From Paenibacillus albiflavus (GTDB taxonomy: Bacteria; Bacillota; Bacilli; Paenibacillales; NBRC-103111): 64,000 nucleotides of DNA. Shown here one piece after another: positions 16,629-25,680 of the stretch; the first letter of the stretch is position 1; each line of letters starts with the position of its first letter. The stretch lies in the NCBI RefSeq assembly GCF_004344915.1, contig NZ_SKFG01000006.1, positions 168,806 through 232,805 of the forward strand. Reading direction: 5' to 3'. The position numbers were made by a program, and so were the translations under genes. The notes under the pieces were generated by a model, which did not search any database, was not told the DNA's origin, and worked only from the letters and a program-made list of their open reading frames with translations.

Positions 16629-17801
16629 ATGAAACCCTTATTCGTAACGAAGGAGCAATTGGCCCAATATTTAGTTGCCTATCATCATCTAACGGATGAG
16701 ACAGCGTTGGAGCATCATCAGCTCGTCGATTATATTCGCAAGGTGGGCTGTATTCAATTCGATCCGCTTGACGTCGTGGGGAAGAATCCCGATCTTGTCT
16801 TGCAAGCAAGATGTTCCACATATGAGAGAGGCGATATTGATGCTTTCTTGTATAAGGATCGCAGCTTGTTTGATGTATGGGATAAGAATATGTCCATCTG
16901 TACGGTGGATGATTGGCCTTATTTTGCAAGATTTCGGGAAAAGTATCGTTCCTGGTGTGAACAATATAGCGAAGTCATTGCCTATATAACAGATTATTTA
17001 ATGGAGCATGATTATGCCTGCTCGACTGACTTTGCCCTTGAGGAAAGAGTCAGTTGGCATTATGGTCCACAACGACTTGCGAAGGCGGCATTAGAATGTA
17101 TGTGCTACGCAGGGCTGGCAATTGTTCATCATAAGAAAGGCACCCGGAGATATTACGGCCTTGCTGAGCGCTATATTCCGAATGATCTGTATTCGTCTAA
17201 GGACCCAAACCAGACGCGAGAAGCCTATGATGAATGGCTTGTACAGAGGCGGATGAATAGCGTAGGTGCATTATGGAACCGACCTAGCGATGCTTGGCTG
17301 GGAGTTCGTGATTTTAAGAGTGATAATCGCAAACGAGCTTTTGCAAGCTTACAGCGTGATCATAAGATTGTAGAGCTGCAGGTGGAAGGCATCAAGCATT
17401 CCGTCTATATTACACAGGAGAATGTTCCGTTATTGGATCAGGTGCTAAGCTCAGCGTCTAAGAATAGTGGAACGATTCGCTTTCTAGCGCCTCTGGATAA
17501 TCTATTATGGGATCGCAAATTAATTGCCGAGCTGTTTGGTTTTGATTACAAATGGGAGGTTTATACGCCTCAGCATCTTAGACAATACGGATATTATGTT
17601 TTACCTATACTATGTGACGCGAAGCTGATCGGCAGAATTGAAATGGGAACGGATCGCAAAGCCAAGACTTTAACGGTGAAGTCTGTATGGTGGGAGAATG
17701 GAATTGCGTCATCTGATCCGTATCAAGTCAATTTGCAGCAAGCTGTAGAGCGATTAGCTGCATGCAATGGCTGCACAAACGTTATATGGGAGTCAAAGTA
17801 A
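16629..17801 (+). CDS. Winged-helix DNA glycosylase-like protein (YcaQ/AlkX type)
   Basis: A 390-residue HTH_42 protein of the family that includes Streptomyces AlkZ and E. coli YcaQ, which unhook interstrand DNA crosslinks and excise bulky alkyl purines. The catalytic-region motif GCIQFDPL fits the Q-hydrophobic-D form of the YcaQ/AlkX branch rather than Q-x-Q of AlkZ. Later blocks (RYYGLAERY, FLAPLDNLLWDR, YVLPILCDAKLIGR) are also typical. Start choice is uncertain: the ATG at 16629 has GGTG 6 nt upstream and gives the usual family N-terminus; a GTG at 16578 is possible. Confidence 0.82.
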   Translation: MKPLFVTKEQLAQYLVAYHHLTDETALEHHQLVDYIRKVGCIQFDPLDVVGKNPDLVLQARCSTYERGDIDAFLYKDRSLFDVWDKNMSICTVDDWPYFARFREKYRSWCEQYSEVIAYITDYLMEHDYACSTDFALEERVSWHYGPQRLAKAALECMCYAGLAIVHHKKGTRRYYGLAERYIPNDLYSSKDPNQTREAYDEWLVQRRMNSVGALWNRPSDAWLGVRDFKSDNRKRAFASLQRDHKIVELQVEGIKHSVYITQENVPLLDQVLSSASKNSGTIRFLAPLDNLLWDRKLIAELFGFDYKWEVYTPQHLRQYGYYVLPILCDAKLIGRIEMGTDRKAKTLTVKSVWWENGIASSDPYQVNLQQAVERLAACNGCTNVIWESK

Positions 17802-17830
17802 TGATCTTAAATGATAAGGTGTGAGTGATA

Positions 17831-18829
17831 ATGCCAAGCTGGCAAAACAAATTTGATGAGCGCATGCTCGAACATGCAGGACGGCTAATTGGGTTAGACG
17901 AACAGGCTTTTAAACATATTGGCGGATTTGAAAATGTAATTTATAGCTTCAAGCAAGATGGAAACAATCGAATACTGCGTGTTGCCCATGATTCTCACCG
18001 ATCGGTGGGATTAATGGAGGCCGAAATGCATTTTATCGACTATCTTGCGAAGCATGGTGTCCAGATTGCGGGGGCAGTTGCTTTTGCAAATGGTAATTTG
18101 ATCGAGAGTATCTCCTCTGGTGAAGATACATTTATTCTGACCCTGTTCGAGAATGCGCCAGGTGGGCATATTAACGCAGAGCATCCAGACTGGGGAACGA
18201 AGCTCTTCGAGCAATGGGGCGAAATTACGGGTAAGATGCATGCCTTGGAGCAGGATTATACAGTTCCAGAGGGTATGACGGTAAGACCGCATCAGGATGT
18301 GATTGGATTCGATACTGCGAAATTCAGCAGTGAAGAACGAATGGTATATGAGAAATTGCAGCAATTGGAAAAGAAAATCAATGCACTTCCACGTGAACGA
18401 GGCGCATATGGGCTATGTCATCGCGATTTGCATCACGGTAATTTTCACGTCCATAATGGACAAATGGTTGCTTTCGACTTTGATGACTGCGGATACGATT
18501 ATTTCGTTCAAGACTTTGCGATGGCAGTCTATTATGGCTCCGTATTTGGCATTTGGGCTAAGCCTGTGTACGAGAACGAGCGTGTATCCGTGCTTGCGAA
18601 TGAAATCCTAGATTCTTTCTTCACAGGATATAGTCGGTATTATCGACTAGATGCCAAATGTGTCAAGGAATTGCCATTATTCATCGAGAAGCGCCGTCTA
18701 GAAATCTTCTTGTTGCTCTACAATATCTACCTGTCATCTAGTGATGAACGGAAGCACGAATGGATCAAGCACAATTTACAAGATATAGAGCAGGGTGTGC
18801 CTTGCATGGAGCTGAAGCTCCCAGTTTAA
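17831..18829 (+). CDS. APH-fold phosphotransferase
   Basis: A 332-residue protein kinase-like phosphotransferase. The Brenner motif CHRDLHHGNFHV and the metal-binding DFDDCGYDYFVQD are intact, and the N-terminal ENVIYSF is the nucleotide loop. This family includes aminoglycoside, homoserine and methylthioribose kinases; the substrate cannot be told. AAGGTGTGAG precedes the ATG at 17831. It follows the glycosylase by 29 bp and is probably in the same operon. Confidence 0.87.
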   Translation: MPSWQNKFDERMLEHAGRLIGLDEQAFKHIGGFENVIYSFKQDGNNRILRVAHDSHRSVGLMEAEMHFIDYLAKHGVQIAGAVAFANGNLIESISSGEDTFILTLFENAPGGHINAEHPDWGTKLFEQWGEITGKMHALEQDYTVPEGMTVRPHQDVIGFDTAKFSSEERMVYEKLQQLEKKINALPRERGAYGLCHRDLHHGNFHVHNGQMVAFDFDDCGYDYFVQDFAMAVYYGSVFGIWAKPVYENERVSVLANEILDSFFTGYSRYYRLDAKCVKELPLFIEKRRLEIFLLLYNIYLSSSDERKHEWIKHNLQDIEQGVPCMELKLPV

Positions 18830-18867
18830 AAATACATAAGCATATAGAGTAGAAAATATAAGTTTTC

Positions 18868-18945
18868 TTATGCGATTGGTTGCATCTTATCCAATTGCCA
18901 ACCCATTTTAAAATTTAAATTACTTAACAAAAACTTCTCGGGTGT
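18868..18945 (-). pseudogene. Degraded 3' end of a paralogue of the gene at 22765
   Basis: In the minus strand an open stretch ends FKMGWQLDKMQPIA-stop, which aligns with FKMGWQMDKIVPIA-stop at the end of the gene at 22765-23097. At DNA level about 41 of 49 bases match from TCTTATGC onward. There is no start codon or upstream part, so this is a remnant. The two copies are in the same orientation and flank the ABC transporter genes. Confidence 0.72.
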
Positions 18946-18972
18946 TACAATTATTAATTATTTGGATACGGA

Positions 18973-19016
18973 AGCAACGGCAAAGAGCATGCATTGGCAT
19001 GCTCTTTGTCGTTGCT
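18973..19016. terminator. Very strong hairpin, likely terminator
   Basis: A 20-bp stem with one G-U pair (arms 18973-18992 and 18997-19016, loop ATTG) followed by ATATTTTGATTT. It lies 144 bp after the kinase gene. The stretch 18830-19308 otherwise holds only the pseudogene remnant and an AT-rich region upstream of the ABC genes with no clear promoter or ORF. Confidence 0.78.
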
Positions 19017-19308
19017 ATATTTTGATTTAAAATGAGCTATTTATGCAATTACTGCCAATACATATTCAGCATACTTCTTTTAATACATAGAATATAATGT
19101 GCTTTAATTTAAAAATAAAAAAACTAATCTCGACATTTAAAGGAATATGTTAAAGTAAGATTATACCAATTGATACATTATTATATTAGTGATGAGATCA
19201 TTTTACAAAAGTATCCCTACTAGTCTACCTTGGAAGGTCTCCTGATATTGATTTGGTAGCTAACTTCTTTGGATTAGCAAGAAAATAGTCATATAGAGGA
19301 GGCTTAAT

Positions 19309-20073
19309 ATGAAGGAGGCAAAAGTGGTTTTATCCGTACAAAATATTAGCAAGACTTATGAAATGTCGGGGAACAGAGTAGCAGCGCTTAAAACAGTGTC
19401 TTTTGATTTGTATCAAGGAGAAATGCTTGCCATAATGGGGACGAGCGGCTCAGGTAAAAGCACGTTGCTGAACATTCTAGGAGCGCTAGACAAGCCCAAC
19501 GATGGGGTCATTTCGTTAAATGGCACAGTGTCCGATAATATGTTCACAGAACCTCATGCTACGATATACCGTGGAGACAATATCGGTTTTGTCTTTCAAT
19601 CCTACCACTTATTAAAAGATTTATCCGTTGAAGATAACATCGCATTACCGCTTATACTTAAAGGTGAAGAGGAAGAGGAAATTTCGAATAAAGTAAAAGG
19701 TATGATGGATATCGTCGGGTTATCCGATTGGAAAAACCACAGGCCTGTGCAGCTTTCGGGTGGACAACAACAACGAGTTGCCATAGCGAGAGCAATCATT
19801 ACTAGCCCTCCCATCGTACTCGCTGACGAACCGACTGGAAATCTAGATTATAATACTTCAACCGACATCTTAGGTGTACTTGTGAATATGAAGGAAAAAT
19901 TCGCACAGAGCATCATTATTGTTACGCATGATCCGTACGTATCCACCTATGCAGATCGAGTGCTCTTTTTCCATGATGGAGAAATCGTTGACACTTATAC
20001 ATGTAAGAAGGATGCGTCAGATATGGATAATATCTTAAGGATATTCAAACAGATATTGGATGGTGCAATATGA
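19309..20073 (+). CDS. ABC transporter ATP-binding protein (MacB/LolD/BceA type)
   Basis: A 254-residue ATPase. Walker [10 protein letters not shown] is at 44-52, Q-loop FVFQSYHLL, signature LSGGQQQR, Walker [13 protein letters not shown] and H-loop IVTHDPY. The LLNILGALD and ADEPTGNLD sequences place it with ATPases that serve FtsX/MacB-type permeases. AGGAGG precedes the ATG, and the stop overlaps the permease start by 4 bp. No two-component system lies beside it, unlike typical BceAB peptide-antibiotic transporters. Confidence 0.92.
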   Translation: MKEAKVVLSVQNISKTYEMSGNRVAALKTVSFDLYQGEMLAIMGTSGSGKSTLLNILGALDKPNDGVISLNGTVSDNMFTEPHATIYRGDNIGFVFQSYHLLKDLSVEDNIALPLILKGEEEEEISNKVKGMMDIVGLSDWKNHRPVQLSGGQQQRVAIARAIITSPPIVLADEPTGNLDYNTSTDILGVLVNMKEKFAQSIIIVTHDPYVSTYADRVLFFHDGEIVDTYTCKKDASDMDNILRIFKQILDGAI

Positions 20074-22553
20074 TCAAATCCATTAACGGATTGGCCATTG
20101 GGTTCTTTAAGACAAATAAATTTATTTCATTCGTGTCTATCTTTAGTGTGCTGATATCAGTATCCTTGATCATTACGATGGCTGTGTTCTCAGCAAATGC
20201 CAAACAATCTATCGAAAATGAAGTTAAGAAAATGTTCGGCAATATGGACCTGATGGTGGGATATAATCTCGACCAAAACAAGGTGGTTGACAAGCGTTTG
20301 CTCACTCAAATCACCTCACTCCAAAATGACTTGCAGATCTCTAGTGTATTGCTTACGCACTTAAGGATAGACAGGTTATCCTCACTCGTATATACCATAG
20401 GAATTGATAACGACTCATTAGCCAAGAGCAGGTATCACTTTAGCAGCGACATAGCAGCCAATGAATTGATCCTGAATGCGGGACTGGCTCAAGCGTTAAA
20501 AGTCCAGGTCAGTGAAAGCATCCAAATAGAGAATAGACCATTTGTTGTTAAAGAAGTTATTCCTGACTTGGACGCTTCTGGGGCAACTTCTGACTTTATA
20601 GTATTATCCAGATTCGATGTTAAAGAAATAATGAAAGCAAACAGCCACATTGAGAATCAGGAAGCGACCTATCTACTGATTAAAGCTAAAGATAATGCGG
20701 ACTTGCCGCTGTTGATTGATCACATTCGGGACATTGATACTGAACTAAGAATTGACGTAGCACAAGAGAATGAATTTTTGGTAAGCAATCTGTCTTCACT
20801 ACGCGTATTTATCACGGTTGCAATGATTCTTATACTAATTGTTACTTCATTGATCATCATTTCCAATTATGAGGTAGTGTTGTATAAGTCTAGAAATCAA
20901 TTTGCTATCATGCGATCCATTGGCGCCACGACCCATCAACTGTTTAGAATGGTACTGTTTCAGTGCAGCATCATTAATTTTGTCGGAGGCGTTCTTGGTT
21001 ATTTACTGGCATTTCTCAGCCATCGTTTTCTACAAGTGGGAATTGAGAAGATCTATTCTTTTCCAACTGGAGCGATGAATTTTAACCATATGACAGCTAC
21101 AATCGTTATGCTCATCTGTATGATTGTGATAGAAGCGTTTATGTTAATACCGGCCTATAATAGCAGCAAGGTATTACCAATTCGGATTATGCAAGAGAAT
21201 GAGAAGACGGACTTTTCATATGGTAAGAAGATCCCCAAGCTCGGCAAGTTCATGCTGGTAGGCGGAGCAATCTTTCTAGTATTTGCTGTATTGATCAATG
21301 GAACGGGTCCACGGTTACTTTGTGGTTTAATAGGTATCGTATTATTAATGATTGGAATCATGAGGTTGTTCCCCCATTATCTTACCCTTACATTGACCAG
21401 CATGCTGCCAATCATCAAAAGGTTATTTGGAAAGATACCCTATATTGCTACTAAAAACGTCCTCCCGCAAGTAAAAAGGAATACCTTTATCATATTGATT
21501 ATTAGCTTTCTAATGATTATTACTGTTTTCGGTTCCGCTTTCCTAAAGACTATTGAACAGACCAATGAGCAGTATTTGAAAAAAGAGTATTCAACAGAGA
21601 TAGTAGTAAAGAACCGGGTAGGGCAAGGTTCTGGTATAGACTCCTCTGATTTGCGCAAAGAGATTAGTAAGATCCCGAACGTAGTTGTGAGTACGTTAAG
21701 CAACACCAGTCAACTGGCTATTGTACAGGGTGATAAATTCATAGACTTAAATTATACATTGGTTGATTTGAGGCAAATGGAAAAACAAGGGCTTGTTCCA
21801 CCGGTTAATGATGCTGATATGAAAAGTATTATTGTTACAGAGGAGGTTTCCAAGCATTACGGGCTTGCAATTGGGGATCAAATTGTACTTGCTTTGTATT
21901 CGTTCACAGAACGGAAATGGATTCCTGTAGACAAAGTATCCGTAGCCGCTATTATGGAGAAGATTCCAGGCAATGGTATCTTCATGGACTGGTCCAATAA
22001 TACATTCGTAGATGAATATATTAGATTTGATAAAGCCTACATTCAAACTACCGATACAAAGCAAACATTGGTTCAATTGGAGGAGCTGCTATCACGATAT
22101 CCGGAATTGCAAATCAGTACCTTAGAGAAATCGTTAGAAGAATCACAACAACTCTTTTACCAAAGATGGTCCATATTCATTGCATTGGTTATAGTGATAC
22201 TTCTCAGTGTAATGTTTGGTGTGTTCAACACCCTAATGAATAATATTAACTCCAAAAGGAAAGAGTTTGCCATCCTACGAACATTATTGGTAACAAAGAA
22301 GGGGATTATGCAATTTATCCTCACTCAAATTATGCTGTACATTTTGATTGGATGTGTATCGGGGGTAACCATTGGACTGCTTCTGAGTTATAGCCTTAAT
22401 CTGCTAGAAGCTACTCAAGTTTTTATAGATTGGCGTTTTGTTGGTATCATCATGATTGTTTTATTTAGTATGGCGATTATCGTATTTGTTCCAACAGGTA
22501 TGAGGATAGGGAAAATGAATATTTCTTCGGAGTTAGTGCTCGATAATAAGTAA
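20070..22553 (+). CDS. FtsX-like ABC transporter permease
   Basis: An 827-residue permease with two MacB/FtsX modules. TM1 is at about 15-37, a periplasm-facing domain follows to about 245, and TM segments occur near 250-270, 295-320, 345-365, then 393-440, 470-490, and finally 705-725, 755-780 and 790-812. The conserved ...FAIMRSIGAT and ...FAILRTLLVT coupling segments are present in both modules. Such proteins work as mechanotransmitters or exporters of peptides and lipids. Overlaps the ATPase gene by 4 bp. Confidence 0.88.
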   Translation: MIKSINGLAIGFFKTNKFISFVSIFSVLISVSLIITMAVFSANAKQSIENEVKKMFGNMDLMVGYNLDQNKVVDKRLLTQITSLQNDLQISSVLLTHLRIDRLSSLVYTIGIDNDSLAKSRYHFSSDIAANELILNAGLAQALKVQVSESIQIENRPFVVKEVIPDLDASGATSDFIVLSRFDVKEIMKANSHIENQEATYLLIKAKDNADLPLLIDHIRDIDTELRIDVAQENEFLVSNLSSLRVFITVAMILILIVTSLIIISNYEVVLYKSRNQFAIMRSIGATTHQLFRMVLFQCSIINFVGGVLGYLLAFLSHRFLQVGIEKIYSFPTGAMNFNHMTATIVMLICMIVIEAFMLIPAYNSSKVLPIRIMQENEKTDFSYGKKIPKLGKFMLVGGAIFLVFAVLINGTGPRLLCGLIGIVLLMIGIMRLFPHYLTLTLTSMLPIIKRLFGKIPYIATKNVLPQVKRNTFIILIISFLMIITVFGSAFLKTIEQTNEQYLKKEYSTEIVVKNRVGQGSGIDSSDLRKEISKIPNVVVSTLSNTSQLAIVQGDKFIDLNYTLVDLRQMEKQGLVPPVNDADMKSIIVTEEVSKHYGLAIGDQIVLALYSFTERKWIPVDKVSVAAIMEKIPGNGIFMDWSNNTFVDEYIRFDKAYIQTTDTKQTLVQLEELLSRYPELQISTLEKSLEESQQLFYQRWSIFIALVIVILLSVMFGVFNTLMNNINSKRKEFAILRTLLVTKKGIMQFILTQIMLYILIGCVSGVTIGLLLSYSLNLLEATQVFIDWRFVGIIMIVLFSMAIIVFVPTGMRIGKMNISSELVLDNK

Positions 22554-22626
22554 CCATTCATAGACTATTGAATATTTCCAAATTTCATTCTAAATCCCTG
22601 AACGGCTATAAATTGCGATAAATTTT

Positions 22627-22704
22627 GGTGGTGAGAATAGAACGATACATAGAGATAAAATAGAGATTATTATCATTACTTTTGTTCTCATCAATCTCAC
22701 CACC
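22627..22704. repeat. Nested inverted repeat in intergenic region
   Basis: GGTGGTGAGA (22627-22636) and TCTCACCACC (22695-22704) are perfectly complementary over 10 bp, with a second inner pair AGAAC/GTTCT. The loop is AT-rich. It sits between the permease and the minus-strand hypothetical gene; it could be a structured RNA or a small palindromic repeat. No T-run follows, so it is not an ordinary terminator. Confidence 0.6.
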
Positions 22705-22764
22705 CCATTAGAAATTTTGACCTAAAAATCTAATGTACTTCGTCACTTCGGGCATTCATCATTC

Positions 22765-23097
22765 TTATGCAATGGGCACAATCTTATCCATTTGCCAGCC
22801 CATTTTAAAAATCTTAACCCTCGGATTCAAAGCGCTGCTCTTTACAGAGGTCAGATCTGCCTTGCCGTATTTGCTCATGAGGACGGGATAAATGCTCGCA
22901 TTCGGCAGCGACGACTCTTCAGCCGCAGAAACTAGCAGATACGTATTCTCATACGAAATGCTATACGTAATATCTCCCTCAAGATAGAAATAGGGCTCTT
23001 GATTACGCAGTGCCTTGTTAATCGCACGGAAGAATCGATTTTTCTCATGTGTATGTAAAGTAGTCATTTTATATGTACCAGTTGCTAGATCAGTCAT
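22765..23097 (-). CDS. Hypothetical protein, intact copy of the remnant at 18868
   Basis: A 110-residue soluble protein of unknown function (MTDLATGTYKMTTLHTHEKN start). It is mixed α/β in appearance, has no cysteine, and ends in the Trp-containing FKMGWQMDKIVPIA. TTAGGTG precedes the ATG at 23097. A degraded copy of its last codons lies 3.9 kb away on the other side of the ABC transporter genes. Confidence 0.65.
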   Translation of the reverse strand: MTDLATGTYKMTTLHTHEKNRFFRAINKALRNQEPYFYLEGDITYSISYENTYLLVSAAEESSLPNASIYPVLMSKYGKADLTSVKSSALNPRVKIFKMGWQMDKIVPIA

Positions 23098-23274
23098 AGA
23101 AATCACCTAATTTACGAATATATGTTCTTATTATATAGGATTAGCCCGAGCTATTCAAGAACCGATTCATATGACAAAAGTCACCTTCAAGTGGTTACTT
23201 TAATAAATTCACACCAAATCATATAAATCATATACTTAATTCATAAAACAAATGATAGAGTGGAGCGGTGGAAG

Positions 23275-23784
23275 ATGATTGGAACAAATGGAGAAACGAT
23301 CGATCCGAGCGTCGTAATGGGACAAATGATAATAGGTATTATACTGTTGGTAGCCGTGCTTATACTATGGAAACGGATAAAGTACATGCATAAACCGATG
23401 AGTAGAAACAGCTTTCGTATTATTTTACCCTTATTTTTCATGACACCCGTAGTCTACCTCTTTATGGACCCAAGAGTTCATTTATCCGTTGCTGAAATTG
23501 CTATTCCTGCTGTGATCGGCTTCGTGTTCTCTCTTCCGCTTATTTGGACGACTGTGTACGAAATTAGAGAAGACGGCCATATATATATGAAAAAAGATAT
23601 TTGGTTTTTTGTAACATTCCTTGGCATTCTATCCCTTAGATTTATACTTCGAGATTATTTGCGAACAATTGAACCGATCAATTTCTCTTGCATGGCCATG
23701 ATCATCGGGTCATGCTACCTAGTTCCTTGGAGAATCGCGTCCTTTATTAAATTCCGCAAAGTCCTGGCACTTACAACCAAATAA
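23275..23784 (+). CDS. CcdC-like (DUF1453) membrane protein
   Basis: A 169-residue membrane protein with four or five predicted TM segments (about 10-32, 50-68, 74-98, 110-128, 136-155). The pattern ILWKRIKYMHKPMSRNSFRIILP followed by a short MDPR loop resembles CcdC/YneJ of Bacillus, a DUF1453 protein near cytochrome-maturation genes whose function is unclear. The ATG at 23275 has GGAG about 9 nt upstream. Confidence 0.7.
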   Translation: MIGTNGETIDPSVVMGQMIIGIILLVAVLILWKRIKYMHKPMSRNSFRIILPLFFMTPVVYLFMDPRVHLSVAEIAIPAVIGFVFSLPLIWTTVYEIREDGHIYMKKDIWFFVTFLGILSLRFILRDYLRTIEPINFSCMAMIIGSCYLVPWRIASFIKFRKVLALTTK

Positions 23785-23796
23785 CGAATCGTAAAT

Positions 23797-23830
23797 AAGC
23801 CACTTTCTCTGTAGAAGAGAACAGTGGCTT
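23797..23830. terminator. Terminator between convergent genes
   Basis: AAGCCACT and AGTGGCTT pair, with an inner TTCTC/GAGAA extension. It lies between the CcdC-like gene and the convergent response regulator. Confidence 0.72.
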
Positions 23831-23851
23831 GTTCTTTGATTGGCCAATTGG

Positions 23852-24457
23852 CTATTCCAGCCAGCCTTTATCTCGCGCAATCGTGATGGCTTCAATACGC
23901 GTATGAGCACCAAGTCGGCTGATCGCTTCAGACATGTAATTACGTACAGTACCGTGTGATAAGAATAGGGCTGCAGCGATATCCTGAAGCGTCATCCCTT
24001 GTGCAGCAAACTGCAGTACCTCACGCTCGCGAGGTGACAACGGACATGGGTTATCCCAGACGGCAAGAGAGAGCTCTGGGCTAATCGCCCGTGACCCTGT
24101 GTAGACTTGGCGAATAGCATCGGCTAGCTGATCGCTTGTACTTTCTTTGAGTAAGTAGCCCCTAATTCCGCTTGCCATCCCTCGTTCGAAATAGCCCGGT
24201 CTTGCAAATGTGGTGAGGATGATCACTTTGCAAGTTAGTCCTAGGTTGTTTACAGCCTCAGCAACATCAAGACCTGTCTTTAGTGGCATTTCAATGTCAA
24301 GGATGGCAATATCGGGCTGTTCTGTGCGGATAAGTTCGAGGGCAATTTCGCCGTTCTCTGCTTGTCCGACTACTTCAATATCGTCTTCTAATGATAATAG
24401 CGTCACTAATGCGACTCGTAGTAATTTTTGATCTTCTCCAATGATGACACGAATCAT
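23852..24457 (-). CDS. NarL/LuxR-type response regulator (YvfU/DesR-like)
   Basis: A 201-residue regulator. The receiver domain has phospho-acceptor Asp in AILDIEMP (about residue 54) and Lys in YLLKEST; the LuxR HTH LSPREREVLQFAAQG...GTVRNYMSEAISRLG is at the C-terminus. The start MIRVII comes one base after the kinase stop codon, with ACAGGT upstream, so translation is coupled. Together with the kinase and the ABC genes it forms a four-gene unit like yvfRSTU. Confidence 0.9.
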   Translation of the reverse strand: MIRVIIGEDQKLLRVALVTLLSLEDDIEVVGQAENGEIALELIRTEQPDIAILDIEMPLKTGLDVAEAVNNLGLTCKVIILTTFARPGYFERGMASGIRGYLLKESTSDQLADAIRQVYTGSRAISPELSLAVWDNPCPLSPREREVLQFAAQGMTLQDIAAALFLSHGTVRNYMSEAISRLGAHTRIEAITIARDKGWLE

Positions 24458-24458
24458 C

Positions 24459-25610
24459 CTATTTACCTGTCCTTTCATTGCGTATCGTTCGTGGAATATG
24501 AAGCGAGAGCTGGGTTCCCTGATTTGGATTGGCTTCTAATATTAAATAGCCATCAACCAATGCAAGTCGCTGTTTGAGTCCTGCAATTCCACTACCATTT
24601 GCTTGATTGACTTTCTCAGGATCGATTCCGATGCCATCATCAGCAATGGTGAGCCGTACCAAGCCTTCTTCTATTTCTAGTGTAGCACTGCAGTGGGCTG
24701 CTCTACTGTGACGAACGACATTGGTTAACGCCTCTCGGAAGCACATGGCAAGGATTGTTTCTTGCAGCGGTGATAGCGGAGTGCGTTCAGATGCATGGGT
24801 GAATTCATTTGGAATGGTAATGTCCAGATGAATTCCTGCTGCTGCGCACAATGATTTGGCATGCTCAAATTCCTCGTGGAGGCTGACAATGCGCATTGTC
24901 GTCACCAGCTCACGCATTTGCTTAAGCGCTCCTCTTGCGGTTTCGGTAATCTCCTTTGCCTCCTGAAGCGCCTTCTCAGGGGCGCGCTGGATGAGCTTGC
25001 TCGTCACTTCCCCCTTGAGCGCGATGAGGGACAATGTATGTCCTAATGTATCATGCAGCTCTCTAGCAATGCGCTGACGTTCTTCCTGCTGTGCCATCCT
25101 TTCCAGTTGCTCAGTAGCAGCCTTGAGCCGTTCAGCCATCTGCTTGTAGTTGACCTGTGATCTAACAATGAACGGCATGGCGCATACACCGAATAGCGTT
25201 GGAAGCATGACAAATAAGATTACTATACCTGTTTCGACATAGAGCGGTATGGTGAGGGTACAGACTGCTACAGCAAAAATCACTGCAACGATTTTCATAA
25301 ATAGGAGACTTTGCTTACTTAATGTCATAGCAACGAGAAATCCGATATAAGCATAAACAGGGTGGTAGAAGATCATGAAAGCCAGAATTATGATCAATTG
25401 AATGATAATAAAAAGCTGCTCATACCCTTTACGCCAGTATTGTTCTCGATAGGCCACAACGAATACAAGTAGTAAAGCGAGCCCGATCCCGATTCTAAGA
25501 GGTGGCTCGCTAAGAAATAAGATCAATATAGGGATCAATAGATTTGCAAGTGAGATAAGAGGCACTAAGCCCTCGCTTGCAGGGAACAACTGCCTCCCAA
25601 TCTGTTTCAT
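24459..25610 (-). CDS. Sensor histidine kinase (YvfT/DesK-like)
   Basis: A 383-residue kinase. Five or six TM segments fill residues about 15-155 with almost no external loops, followed by a coiled linker and the HisKA_3 motif ERQRIARELHDTLGHTL (phospho-His in RELHD), then an HATPase_c domain with FREALTNVVRHSRA and ADDGIGID. Such intramembrane-sensing kinases read membrane state or lipid-active drugs. AGGAAGCG supports the ATG at 25610; the longer frame lacks a ribosome binding site. Confidence 0.9.
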   Translation of the reverse strand: MKQIGRQLFPASEGLVPLISLANLLIPILILFLSEPPLRIGIGLALLLVFVVAYREQYWRKGYEQLFIIIQLIIILAFMIFYHPVYAYIGFLVAMTLSKQSLLFMKIVAVIFAVAVCTLTIPLYVETGIVILFVMLPTLFGVCAMPFIVRSQVNYKQMAERLKAATEQLERMAQQEERQRIARELHDTLGHTLSLIALKGEVTSKLIQRAPEKALQEAKEITETARGALKQMRELVTTMRIVSLHEEFEHAKSLCAAAGIHLDITIPNEFTHASERTPLSPLQETILAMCFREALTNVVRHSRAAHCSATLEIEEGLVRLTIADDGIGIDPEKVNQANGSGIAGLKQRLALVDGYLILEANPNQGTQLSLHIPRTIRNERTGK

Positions 25611-25680
25611 ATAGATCGCTTCCTGTCGATTTAAGATGTAACCCGATAATACCACAAACTTAGAAGATTCACATGGTGGA

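Noticed and set aside
18917..19016. Leader-peptide attenuator before the ABC transporter at 19309
   Set aside because: The hairpin at 18973-19016 is strong, but no start codon with a ribosome binding site precedes it and it lies almost 300 bp from the gene; an ordinary terminator is more likely.
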